Below are positions 1-7,104 of a stretch of 10,242 nucleotides of DNA, one piece after another. Under the pieces are notes generated by a model. The model was not told where the DNA came from. It worked only from the letters and a program-made list of their open reading frames with translations, and did not search any database. Origin of the DNA: JANWXR01 sp033577755 (GTDB lineage Bacteria; Chloroflexota; Anaerolineae; Anaerolineales; UBA6663); the NCBI GenBank assembly GCA_033577755.1, contig JAVQXV010000113.1, forward strand, positions 1-10,242. The letters are read 5' to 3'. Within the stretch, counting starts at the first letter, position 1; the number at the start of each line of letters is the position of its first letter. The position numbers were made by a program, and so were the translations under genes.

Positions 1-54
1 GCCCGCCGAAGGGCGAAGGGGCGGCCAGTTCCCTGACAACCTTTGCGTGCACAC
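1..54 (-). repeat. Partial copy of a dispersed foldback repeat
   Basis: Positions 31-54 end in TTTGCGTGCACAC. The reverse complement of this stretch matches 7232-7255 and 9640-9663 almost base for base. The flank just before it (about 14-36, GAAGGGGCGGCCAGTTCCCT) also matches 7425-7448 (GAAGGAGCGGCACATTCCCT) and the inverse of 7251-7270. It is therefore one end of the repeat family seen in full at 7232-7334; the other end lies outside the window. The transposase remnant begins within 10 bases of its edge. Confidence 0.75.
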
Positions 55-61
55 GCATTAG

Positions 62-813
62 GCCGCCGAAGCCGCCCTGCAGCGGCGTCTGGAGAAGGCC
101 GAGCAGGAGTTGAATGCCCTGAATGAGCGCCGGCAAGGAAAGCGGCGCCCCCAAGACGAATCCGCCCAGGTGCACGAACGACACATCCGTCAATATGGCG
201 CTCGTCCGGCCGAAACCCGCCGCGAATGGCAATTCGCGGTCACCGTCCGGCGCAAAGCAGCCGCCATTGAGCACGCCCGGCGCCGTCTGGGGATGGCGCG
301 TCTATGCCACCAATGCGTCGCCGGAGTGCTTGTCCCTCGCCCAGGCCATGCCGGCCTATCGCGAAGAATACCTGATTGAACGCAATTTCGGACGGCTGAA
401 AGGCAAGCCCTTGTCTTTGACCCCCATGTACCCGGCCGATGAACGACGTGCCACCGGCTTGACGCGCTTGTTGTCCCTGGGCTTGCGCGTCTTGACTTCG
501 GTCGAGCACGTTGCCTGTTGCCAACTGGCCCAGACCGGTGAACAACTGAGCGGCTTGTATGCCGGCAATTGTATGCCGGCAATCCGACGCGCACCACCTC
601 GCGCCCGATAACCGAAGCGATGCTCCGGGTGTTCAGGGACATTTTCCTGACCTGCGTGCAGCCGGGAGGGCAGAGCTATCGCCATATCACGCCGTTATCC
701 AAACTCCGGTTGAACCTCTTAGCGCTGCTGAACCTCCCCGCAAGCCTTTATTCCACGCCGGCCGGCCATTCCGCAAATCCATCATGAAAATGAGCGAACG
801 GAGAGTTGGTTAG
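62..813 (+). pseudogene. Decayed IS1634-like transposase, C-terminal part
   Basis: Remnant of a DDE transposase, the enzyme that cuts and joins insertion sequence ends. Read across frames it gives LEKAEQELNALNERRQGKRR (from 98), then WRVYATNAS, then YREEYLIERNFGRLKG, PLSLTPMY, TGLTRLLSLGLRVLT, GLYAGN, and finally RPITEAMLRVFRDIF and QSYRHITPL. This is the typical C-terminal half of IS1634-type transposases. The segment IERNFGRLK supplies the catalytic Glu with its E-x6-K spacing. The reading frame breaks at least twice: near 289-293 (one extra base in GGGGA before TGGCGC) and at 556-583 (14-bp duplication). The stretch between RRPQDE and RQYGARPAE looks shortened compared with family members I remember, which suggests an internal deletion. 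The N-terminal half with the first catalytic Asp residues is absent. A KMSER-like tail at 791-813 is in yet another frame. It converges on the lipoprotein gene that ends at 871. The family call is by recognition; IS4-like is the alternative. Confidence 0.85.
556..583 (+). repeat. 14-bp tandem duplication that frameshifts the transposase
   Basis: The unit TGTATGCCGGCAAT occurs twice back to back (556-569 and 570-583). Removing one copy restores a continuous frame: GLYAGN runs directly into PTRTTSRPITEAMLRVFRDI. The duplication therefore accounts for this frameshift, probably by replication slippage. Confidence 0.9.
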
Positions 814-870
814 TGGAGCCACTGAATGTATCAGGTTTATCCGCCAACTTTTTGGAGCAAAGGAGGCGAT

Positions 871-2607
871 TTAGCGGGTCAACTTCAAACCAAAGAACAC
901 TGCCTCCAGTGGGCCGAGCACTGCGCCGGTGAGGTCGTTGCGGAAGGCCCAGGCGGTTTTGCGTTTGGCGATGGGGATGGCGGGCACGGTCTCGAAGATA
1001 CGGCGATGTGCCTGTGCGTACAAGGCTTCACGCAGCACAGGGTCGGTGGCGGCACGCGCCTGCCGGAGCAGCTGCGCAAGCGTTTCGTCGGGCGGGAGGG
1101 GCAGGCCCGTGTTGTCGCTGTTGAAGGCGGCATTGCGCCCACAGAACAACGGGCACAGGGAACCGTCCGGGTCGCCGTTCGGCGCGAACCAGCCGAGCAG
1201 AAAGAGGTCGGCGCGGCCTGCCTGCACGTCCGGCAGGTACTGCGTCGTCCAGTCCGGCGACTGTACGGTGACGGTGATGCCGGCGGCGGCCAGGTCGGCC
1301 TGGATGGCAGCGCCCAGTCCGGCGGGGTCGGGCGCGTAATCTCGGGCAATGGGCGGCACATATAAGTTCAGGTTGAGGTGGGGCCTTCCGCGCTCCGTGC
1401 GTGTGCAGCCTTCCCACAATGCACGCGCCTTCTCCACGTCCGGCGTCCACGTCTCCGTCAGGGTCGCATCCGGTTGCAGCGTATCGGCGCGTTCGGCGTC
1501 GCCGGGAAAGAACTCCCGCACGTATCGGTCGCGGTCGAGGGCGTGTGCCACTGCCAGTCGGCAATCGAGGTTGTTCCACGGCGCGCGTGCCTGGTTGAAG
1601 CCGAGGTATAGCACCGGCAATGGCGGGCTGAATTCCACGCGGATGGGCCAGCTCTCGGCCACGTTGTAGTGCTGCGGGCTGAGTGCAGCCAGCCCGTCCA
1701 CTTCGCCCACCTGCAGCGCGGTTAGCCGCTGTACGGCGTCGGGGATGATTTTGAAGATGAGGCCATCGGGCGACGCAGGCGTGCCCCAGTAATTCGGGTT
1801 GCGCTCCAGCTCGATCAGATTCTCGCGCCAGGCCTTGAGGACGAACGGCCCCGTTCCCGCCGAAGGCGCGCCGGGTGTACCAAACGCCCCCCTTCTCCCA
1901 CCGAGAGAGGGACCGGGGGTGAAGGCCGTTGGATTGACCAGCGCAAACGACGGCATTGCCAGTGTGTTGGGCAGAGTCGCGTCCGGCCGGTTCAGGACGA
2001 GCGTGAGCGAGACGGGTGAGGTGGCGGTGATGACCTTGAGGTTGCTCAGCGGCGCGCCGGTCTCATCGGTCTGGCCGGCAAAGCCGCCGAACATCAGCCG
2101 AAAGTAGGCGTAGTTGCCGGGCGGGGTGCGCGTCTGCCAGCGTTCAAAGTTCCGTGCAGCCAGCTCGGCGGTGAGCGGCGTGCCATCGCTGAACGTCACG
2201 CCCGTGCGGAGGCGGAACGTCCATGTGATGGCGCCGGTGGTCTCCCACGATTCGGCCAGCGCGGGCAACACGCGCGTCGTTCCCGGCTCGAAGCGGGTCA
2301 GGCCCTCGTACAGGTGCCGCGTGATGAGCAGGGCCGAGGAGTCGGCGGCGTTGGCCGGGTCGAGCGTGCCGGGTGCGGCAGGCAAGGCAAGGGTGAATGT
2401 GACCGGGCCGGGCGTGGGCGAGGGCAGCGGTGTGGGTGAGGGCGGGATCGGCGTCACGACGACGAGGGTGGGAAGCGGCGAAGCCGTCGGCGTGGATGGG
2501 GCAACGATGCTTGTGGGCGAAACGCAGGCCGTGAGCAGGACAAGGAGGAAAAAGGAAGAAGAAAGAAAGGATTGGAGATCGGAGATCGGAGATCGGCGCT
2601 TGGGCAT
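871..2607 (-). CDS. ABC transporter substrate-binding lipoprotein, SBP family 5 (second receptor)
   Basis: Extracytoplasmic receptor for a peptide/nickel/opine-type ABC importer, 578 residues from the chosen start. The N-terminus MPKRRSPISD is followed by a hydrophobic stretch (about 13-27) and a lipobox LTAC, with the lipidated Cys at 28. A Pro/Thr/Ser linker runs to about residue 68. Family 5 hallmarks follow: ITWTFRLRTGVTFSDGTPLTAE (about 127-148), GTGPFVLKAW (251-260), then YLGFNQARAPWNNLDCRLAVAHALDR, in the place of the usual hinge-region NxxxxPfxDvRVRqAi segment. The frame is open upstream to 2823, but that extension is low-complexity translation of the CGGAT repeats, so the ATG at 2607 just before the signal peptide is preferred. 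No clear Shine-Dalgarno precedes it. Residues 228-241 come from a palindromic repeat. The other receptor in the window belongs to the same superfamily but is clearly different in sequence, so this one probably has another substrate or is an accessory receptor. The substrate cannot be read from the sequence. Confidence 0.9.
   Translation of the reverse strand: MPKRRSPISDLQSFLSSSFFLLVLLTACVSPTSIVAPSTPTASPLPTLVVVTPIPPSPTPLPSPTPGPVTFTLALPAAPGTLDPANAADSSALLITRHLYEGLTRFEPGTTRVLPALAESWETTGAITWTFRLRTGVTFSDGTPLTAELAARNFERWQTRTPPGNYAYFRLMFGGFAGQTDETGAPLSNLKVITATSPVSLTLVLNRPDATLPNTLAMPSFALVNPTAFTPGPSLGGRRGAFGTPGAPSAGTGPFVLKAWRENLIELERNPNYWGTPASPDGLIFKIIPDAVQRLTALQVGEVDGLAALSPQHYNVAESWPIRVEFSPPLPVLYLGFNQARAPWNNLDCRLAVAHALDRDRYVREFFPGDAERADTLQPDATLTETWTPDVEKARALWEGCTRTERGRPHLNLNLYVPPIARDYAPDPAGLGAAIQADLAAAGITVTVQSPDWTTQYLPDVQAGRADLFLLGWFAPNGDPDGSLCPLFCGRNAAFNSDNTGLPLPPDETLAQLLRQARAATDPVLREALYAQAHRRIFETVPAIPIAKRKTAWAFRNDLTGAVLGPLEAVFFGLKLTR
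1886..1926 (-). repeat. GC-rich palindromic dispersed repeat inside a coding sequence
   Basis: On the minus strand the segment reads CTTCACCCCCGGTCCCTC, then TCGGTGGGAGAAGGGGGG. This has the layout of a widely dispersed bacterial intergenic repeat (CCTCACCCCCGGCCCCTCTCCC, a short spacer, then GGGAGAGGGG). It lies in frame inside the lipoprotein gene and encodes about AFTPGPSLGGRRGA, between the strand FALVNP and the conserved GTGPF motif. The likeness to the dispersed repeat is from memory; only a genome-wide search would prove it. Confidence 0.6.
2574..2596. repeat. 7-bp microsatellite (GGAGATC, 3.3 copies) in the signal-peptide coding region
   Basis: GGAGATC is repeated three times, followed by GG, within codons 4-11 of the lipoprotein gene that starts at 2607. 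The unit length is not a multiple of three, so gain or loss of a copy would shift the frame right after the start codon. Confidence 0.85.
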
Positions 2608-2615
2608 TGGGCGGG

Positions 2616-2621
2616 AGTATA
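2616..2621 (-). promoter_or_regulatory. Possible -10 box 8 nt upstream of the lipoprotein ATG
   Basis: TATACT lies on the minus strand with 8 bases to the ATG at 2607. A transcript starting 6-8 bases downstream would be nearly leaderless, which fits the missing Shine-Dalgarno. The only -35-like hexamer, TTGATA, is 12 bases upstream, which is too close for a normal promoter, so the call is weak. Confidence 0.3.
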
Positions 2622-2639
2622 CCTGAGATGGTCTATCAA

Positions 2640-2743
2640 CGGATTGGGGCAGCGGATGGGGTAACGGATGTAGCGGATGAGGCGGCGGATTACAGTAGCG
2701 GATGGGGTCATCCGTTTTATCCGTTCGCCCGTTGCCGTATCCG
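2640..2743. repeat. CGGAT repeat array with inverted ATCCG copies
   Basis: CGGAT occurs six times (2640, 2653, 2665, 2674, 2686 and 2699), spaced 13, 12, 9, 12 and 13 bases apart. Inverted ATCCG then occurs at 2710, 2719 and 2739. At the switch point, 2699-2714 forms a short hairpin (CGGAT, 6-base loop, ATCCG). The array fills the spacer between the broken small gene (ends 2756) and the lipoprotein start (2607). It could be a degenerate minisatellite or a cluster of binding sites; the sequence does not decide. Confidence 0.7.
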
Positions 2744-2755
2744 TTAGTGTGTTTT

Positions 2756-3130
2756 CTAAAGCGTTTGCAGCCAGAGGCCGAGGGCGGCGACGAGTAGGCT
2801 GGCGATGGCCGGCAAATATTCAAGGGAGAAGTCGTCAGGCGCGTCTTGCAGGTTGAGCCGCCGGCGCTCGTGCAGGCTCTGCGGCATCACCGACTGCGCG
2901 TACCAGAAGTTAGGGTTGCCGAGGACTTGCCGCCCACCGCCGAATGATGTGCCGGCCGGCGCCATCATCAGCCCGCCGACCTACATCAGCGCTGCGTCGT
3001 ACCGGCGCGCGGTTATCCGGTCAAGGAGAGCGCAAATGCCGACAATAAGCAGGGCGCTCAGCAGGTCGGCGACGAGGACGCCGCGGCGAAGCGTGCGCTC
3101 CGGGCCAGCAGCTTCTTTATGCCGGTTCAG
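2756..3130 (-). pseudogene. Small two-segment membrane protein, start lost and stop gained
   Basis: One minus-strand frame runs 125 codons from 3130 to a TAG at 2756. It starts with CTG (LNRHKEAAGPERTLRRG) and has a membrane segment ADLLSALLIVGICALL (about residues 21-36). It then meets an internal TAG (2981-2983, codon 50), and continues as VGGLMMAPAGTSFGGG, VMPQSLHERRR and NLQDAPDDF. It ends with a second membrane segment YLPAIASLLVAALGLWLQTL. The first codon overlaps the upstream permease stop as CTGA. A single base change (C to A) would give the classical ATGA coupling and keep the permease alanine codon synonymous, so the gene most likely once began there. Two point changes (start lost, stop gained) with no frameshift indicate recent inactivation. 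Alternatives are a short expressed second part from an ATG near 2968, or an assembly error. I do not recognise the family. Confidence 0.6.
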
Positions 3131-4095
3131 GCACGCCGGCCGCTGCGCGGGTCGAAGGCATCGCGCAGGCCATCGCCCATCAGATTGATGCACAGGATGG
3201 TGAAGATGATGAACAGGCTGGGGAAGAACCACATCCACCAGACGCCGCGCTGGATGAAGGATTGCGCGGCCTGCATCATGCTACCCCACGAGGCTGTCGG
3301 CGGCTGCACACCCAGGCCGAGGAACGAGATGTAGGCCTCGTTGATGATGGAATTTGCCAGACCGAGGGTGGCCGAGACGATGATGACGCTTAGCGTGTTT
3401 GGGATGAGGTGGGTGAAGAAAATACGGGCGTTGCTGGCGCCGAGCGCGCGAGCGGCAGAGACGTAATCCAGTTCGCGCAGGGCGAGCACGTTGGCGCGCA
3501 CAATGCGGGCCAGGCTCATCCACGAGGTCAGGCCGATGACCAGGATGACGATGCCGACGCTGCCGCTGAAGGAGCGGTCGAAAATAGTGATGGAGGCGAT
3601 GTCGCGGGCCAGATACTTGCTGAGCACGATGAGCAGGAACAGCTGCGGGATGGCCAGCATGGCCTCGGTGAAGCGCATGAGGAGAGCATCCACCCAGCCG
3701 CCGTAGTAGGCGGCGATGCCACCGATGAGCGTGCCCAGTGTGACGGAAAGCGCGACCGAGAGCACGCCGATGGCCAGTGAGATCTGGCCGCCGTAGATGA
3801 TGCGGCTGAAGATGTCACGCCCTGTGCTGTCGGTGCCGAAGATGTACGCTTCGCTCGGCGGTTGCAGCTTGTTGCGCACATCCACCTCGTTGGCCCGCGC
3901 CTCCGGCACCAGCACGGAGCCGATGAGAATGAATAGCAGTAACACGATCAGGCCGATCGCGCCCAGTAAAGCCATGCGATGCCTGCGGAAGCGTCGCCAG
4001 ACCAGTTGTCCGGGCGTGAGGGCCGGGCCGATCGTCTCGGCCGATTTGAGATCGAGGATGCCGGGCACGCTGGCAGCAGCCGTATCAGCAGCCAT
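3127..4095 (-). CDS. ABC transporter permease, OppC/DppC-like
   Basis: Inner-membrane channel subunit of the peptide/nickel-type importer, 322 residues, the usual length for this half. An N-terminal segment LVWRRFRRHRMALLGAIGLIV (31-51) leads into the first membrane helix. Then comes the DppC-typical FGTDSTGRDIFSRIIYGG (86-103), further helices, and the EAA loop YVSAARALGASNARIFFTHLIPN (211-233), which docks on the ATPase. The C-terminus NLMGDGLRDAFDPRSG (304-319) is also characteristic. The ATG start is 20 bases after the stop of the preceding permease; the ribosome binding site is weak (GGA just before ATG), so translation may depend on coupling. It pairs with the OppB/DppB-like permease to form the heterodimeric channel. 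The substrate cannot be read from the sequence. Confidence 0.95.
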   Translation of the reverse strand: MAADTAAASVPGILDLKSAETIGPALTPGQLVWRRFRRHRMALLGAIGLIVLLLFILIGSVLVPEARANEVDVRNKLQPPSEAYIFGTDSTGRDIFSRIIYGGQISLAIGVLSVALSVTLGTLIGGIAAYYGGWVDALLMRFTEAMLAIPQLFLLIVLSKYLARDIASITIFDRSFSGSVGIVILVIGLTSWMSLARIVRANVLALRELDYVSAARALGASNARIFFTHLIPNTLSVIIVSATLGLANSIINEAYISFLGLGVQPPTASWGSMMQAAQSFIQRGVWWMWFFPSLFIIFTILCINLMGDGLRDAFDPRSGRRA

Positions 4096-4115
4096 TCCGT
4101 CTCAGACTCCGAGGT

Positions 4116-5075
4116 TCAACTCAAACGGATGCGGGGGTCAACAAAAGTGTAGGCGATGTCGGTGACGATGGTCATGACCACGACCGCCGCAGAAGTCAGC
4201 AGCAGGACGCCGTTCACCACCGGGAAGTCGCCGCGCTGGGCATATTCCCAGAACAGGCGCCCCATGCCCGGCCAGGCATAGACCGACTCGGTGACGACCG
4301 CGCCACCTAGCACCGCAGCCAAATCCAAACCGAGCAAGGTGATAAACGGCAGGGCGGCGTTGCGTAGCGCATGCTTGAGGAGCACGTCACGACCCTTCAG
4401 GCCTTTGGCGCGCGCGGTGCGCACGTAATCCTGTTCCAACACCTCCAGGATGCTCGACCGCAAGAACCGCGAGTAGCCGGCTGTGCTGATGATGACCAGA
4501 CAAGATACCGGCAAAACGAGGTGCCAGATGAGCTGAGCCGGGTCTGACGGGTCCCAGATGCCGGCGCCGGTGGGCAGGTAGGGCAGGCCCCACTCCTTGA
4601 ACTGGACGGCGAAGATGAGCATCAGGCCGAGGGCAACGAAGAAGACCGGCATCGAGTAGCCGATGAACGAAAACGACGTGATGAGATTATCTATCCAAGA
4701 GTACTGTTTGACGGCAGCGATGATGCCCAGAATCAGCGACAGGACAACGGTGATGACCAGCGCCGTGCCCATCAGAATCAGCGTCATCGGCAGGCGTTGC
4801 AGGATGAGGTCAAGCACCGGCTGCTTGGAGAAGAACGAGGTGCCCAGGTCGCCGCGCGCCACCAGCGCCAGCCAGTTGAGGTAACGGACATGCAGGGGTT
4901 GGTCGAGGCCGAGGCTGCGGCGGATGCGCTCCTTCTGCTCGCCTGTCATGCCGGGGCGGTTGGCGTACTGCGCCATCGGGTCGGCGGACTGGCTGGTGAG
5001 GATGTAGGAGATGAAGGTGATGATGAGCAGCGTGAAGGCGGCTTGGATCATGCGCCGGGAGAGATACGTCCACAT
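4116..5075 (-). CDS. ABC transporter permease, OppB/DppB-like
   Basis: Inner-membrane channel subunit, 319 residues. The N-terminus MWTYLSRRMIQAAFTLLIIT is the usual first helix of OppB-type permeases. The periplasmic loop has RRSLGLDQPLHVRYLNWL (52-69) and GDLGTSF, both family hallmarks. Further helices lie at about 97-121, 132-156 and 183-200. The EAA loop DYVRTARAKGLKGRDVLLKH (216-235) is followed by RNAALPFIT (238-246). VTESVYAWPGMGRLF (261-275) and the C-terminus AYTFVDPRIRLS complete the pattern. A GAGG sequence about 6 bases before the ATG serves as ribosome binding site. The gene follows the receptor gene that ends at 5166, with a terminator-like hairpin in between. It precedes its partner permease by 20 bases, so the two are surely co-transcribed. 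Confidence 0.95.
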   Translation of the reverse strand: MWTYLSRRMIQAAFTLLIITFISYILTSQSADPMAQYANRPGMTGEQKERIRRSLGLDQPLHVRYLNWLALVARGDLGTSFFSKQPVLDLILQRLPMTLILMGTALVITVVLSLILGIIAAVKQYSWIDNLITSFSFIGYSMPVFFVALGLMLIFAVQFKEWGLPYLPTGAGIWDPSDPAQLIWHLVLPVSCLVIISTAGYSRFLRSSILEVLEQDYVRTARAKGLKGRDVLLKHALRNAALPFITLLGLDLAAVLGGAVVTESVYAWPGMGRLFWEYAQRGDFPVVNGVLLLTSAAVVVMTIVTDIAYTFVDPRIRLS

Positions 5076-5115
5076 ACCAACCTCGAAGCCGGATTACGGC
5101 ACAGCATCAACGCTC

Positions 5116-5151
5116 AAAAAGGAGCGAGGCAGGTGCGCACCTGCCTCGCTC
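5116..5151 (-). terminator. Hairpin plus T-run between receptor and permease genes
   Basis: Positions 5122-5151 are a perfect 30-base palindrome (two 15-base arms, GAGCGAGGCAGGTGC and its reverse complement). On the minus strand it is followed by CTTTTT (5116-5121), the layout of a rho-independent terminator. It stands 14 bases after the receptor stop and about 40 bases before the permease start. Partial termination or 3'-end protection here would keep receptor mRNA more abundant than permease mRNA, as is common in such operons; that role is inferred. Confidence 0.85.
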
Positions 5152-5165
5152 GTTGTTCTAATGGC

Positions 5166-6962
5166 CTAGTCGGTCACGTCCCAAAGCTCGGCGTTCCAGT
5201 TGAGGTTGCTCATGAAGCCAAAGGGCGCATATTGGAAGCGCGGCGTGAAGCCGTAAACGTTGGCGCGGGCGTACATCATCACCACATAGGCCTGGTCGTA
5301 GATGTACTGCTGCACCGCATCCAGCGCGACCTTGCGCTTTGCCGGGTCGGCGGTGGCGTTGACGGCTTTCAACAGTTCCACCAGCTTAGGGTCACAGATG
5401 TGATAGACGTTGGTGCCGCTGGGATTGTCCTTGCTGGGGATGTTGCAGTCCCAGTCGCCGGCGGTCGGGTACGGATCCGGGTAGAAGCCGGTGGTGTAGC
5501 CGGCCATGTCGTACTTGCCGGTCGGCAGCGGGCCGCCGTCGGTGTAGGTGCCGAAGAACGTGCCCGCCGGCGTGTGGATCGGCTTGAACTCGATGCCGAT
5601 CTTGCGTAGGTCGGATTGAACCGCCAGCGCGATGTCCACGCGGATTTGCTTGGTGGTAGTCTCGAAGTTGAAGGACAGCTTGACGTCCTTGCCGCCGCAC
5701 TTGCCGACGCGGATGCCGTCCGGGCCGGGCTTGTAGCCGGCTTCCTCGAGCAGGGCCTTGGCTTTCTCCGGATCGTACGGCTCAGGCTGTAGGTTGGTGT
5801 TTGTCCAGGCGGAGTTCGGCCACTGGCTGGCAGGCACGATGGTCTTGCCTTCAAGCAAGCTGTCCACAATGGCCTGGCGGTTAATGCCGTAGATGATGGC
5901 CTTGCGCACGCGGATGTCTTTGAACGGGCAGAAGCCGTCCACATCGCTCTTGCTGTTCGGCCAGCCTTCCACGCCGGCAGTGCTGCCGAGGTTGAAGAAG
6001 TAATGCTCGAAGTCGGGGCCGGGGACGACCAGGCTCTTGATCTTACCTTCGCTTTCAAGCTGCAGCAGCGTGGCGATATCGGACTCGGAAAAGTCCGGGT
6101 ACCAGTCCACGTCGCCGGTCTTCAGGGCGGCCAGTGCAGTCTCCGGGTCCGGCACGAACTTGATGTTGATCTGGTCGAGCTTGGGGCGACCCTTGTAGAA
6201 GTTCTCGTTGGCCACCAGCAACATGCGGTCACCCGGGATCCACTCGGTGATCACGAATGGGCCGGAGCCGACGGTGGGCATGCGGATGAACGGGTCGCTC
6301 TCTAGGGCCTTCTTGCCCTCGAGGATGTGTTTGGGCAGGATAGCGCCGGCGTTGTTCGGGCCTTGGGTGAAGAGGATCTGCCACGGCGGGTACACTTGCT
6401 TGAACTTAATCACCACCGTCAGATCGTCCGGCGCTTCGACGCTGGCGATACTCTCATAGGCGGAGCGCTGCGTCACGACGTTGCCTTCGTCCATGATGGC
6501 CTGGTAGGTGAAGACCACATCGGCGGAGGTCAACGGCGCCCCATCCGACCACTTGAGGCCGGGCTTGAGCTTCCAAGTGATGGTCAGGCCGTCCGGCGAG
6601 ATGCCGCCATTCTCCACCGTGGGCACTTCGGCAGCCAGCTCCGGCACGAGGTTGCCCTTGTCATCCCACTCCGCCAGTCCCAACAGCGTCAGCTGGGCGA
6701 TCCAGAGGGCATAGGACATGACGGTGAAGTACGGCGTGATTTTGTCCGGTTCTTGGCTCCAGGCACCGGTCACCGACTTGAGCTTAGGCGGGGCCGTTGT
6801 AGCGGGCACCGGGGTGGGCGCGGGCGGCTGGGTGGCCTGTTGTTGTGGCTGGGTAGGCTGAGGGGCCGCCGTCGGCGTAGTGGCCGGCGCGCAGGCGCCC
6901 AGCACCAAGCCGGCAATGGTGAAGAGGGCAAAGAGCCTCTGGAAAAGTTGCGAGCGTTTCAT
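5166..6962 (-). CDS. ABC transporter substrate-binding lipoprotein, SBP family 5 (first receptor)
   Basis: Extracytoplasmic receptor of the importer, 598 residues. The signal peptide MKRSQLFQRLFALFTIAGLV ends in lipobox LGAC, with the lipidated Cys at 24. A Thr/Pro/Gln/Ala linker (about 25-60) tethers the binding domain, as is usual in Chloroflexota lipoproteins. Family 5 signatures follow: ITWKLKPGLKWSDGAPLTSADVVFTY (about 128-153), then GSGPFVITEWIPGD and the ALAALKTGDVDWYPDFSES region. Further on come the hinge-region KDIRVRKAIIYGINRQAI and a C-terminal lobe with several Cys residues (CNIPSKDNP, HICDPK). The ATG at 6962 is chosen over a start 9 codons upstream because GGAGGAG sits 6 bases before it and the signal peptide starts there. 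It is first in the cluster behind a strong promoter, upstream of both permeases, which suggests it is their main receptor. The ligand is unknown; peptides, oligosaccharides and nickel are all handled by relatives. Confidence 0.95.
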   Translation of the reverse strand: MKRSQLFQRLFALFTIAGLVLGACAPATTPTAAPQPTQPQQQATQPPAPTPVPATTAPPKLKSVTGAWSQEPDKITPYFTVMSYALWIAQLTLLGLAEWDDKGNLVPELAAEVPTVENGGISPDGLTITWKLKPGLKWSDGAPLTSADVVFTYQAIMDEGNVVTQRSAYESIASVEAPDDLTVVIKFKQVYPPWQILFTQGPNNAGAILPKHILEGKKALESDPFIRMPTVGSGPFVITEWIPGDRMLLVANENFYKGRPKLDQINIKFVPDPETALAALKTGDVDWYPDFSESDIATLLQLESEGKIKSLVVPGPDFEHYFFNLGSTAGVEGWPNSKSDVDGFCPFKDIRVRKAIIYGINRQAIVDSLLEGKTIVPASQWPNSAWTNTNLQPEPYDPEKAKALLEEAGYKPGPDGIRVGKCGGKDVKLSFNFETTTKQIRVDIALAVQSDLRKIGIEFKPIHTPAGTFFGTYTDGGPLPTGKYDMAGYTTGFYPDPYPTAGDWDCNIPSKDNPSGTNVYHICDPKLVELLKAVNATADPAKRKVALDAVQQYIYDQAYVVMMYARANVYGFTPRFQYAPFGFMSNLNWNAELWDVTD

Positions 6963-6968
6963 TCGGGT

Positions 6969-6975
6969 CTCCTCC
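6969..6975 (-). promoter_or_regulatory. Strong ribosome binding site of the first receptor gene
   Basis: GGAGGAG on the minus strand, 6 bases before the ATG at 6962. It decides the start of the receptor gene and predicts high translation. Confidence 0.85.
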
Positions 6976-7104
6976 TCGAGAGACAACAAATAAAGGGGGG
7001 AACAGGCTTATTAGTAAGGACGATAGGCCTTGTGGCGGGCATCACCTGCCTTTCTGAACGATTAATACTCGGTTGTGACGCCGGAGGTTTGGAAGCTGCA
7101 AGCG

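Noticed and set aside
826..1365. Open frame of 179 codons on the plus strand
   Set aside because: It is antisense to the receptor gene, has no family features, and results from the codon bias of the GC-rich opposite strand.
2608..2823. N-terminal extension of the second receptor to 2823
   Set aside because: The extension is translated CGGAT repeat and would bury the lipoprotein signal peptide inside the protein.
2981..2983. Reassigned or read-through TAG
   Set aside because: TAG is the normal stop of the receptor ending at 5166 and the DegV gene ending at 7863, and the small gene also lacks a proper start codon, so inactivation is simpler.
4797..5609. Open frame of 270 codons on the plus strand
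   Set aside because: It spans antisense across a permease, a terminator hairpin and a receptor gene, all well supported on the minus strand.
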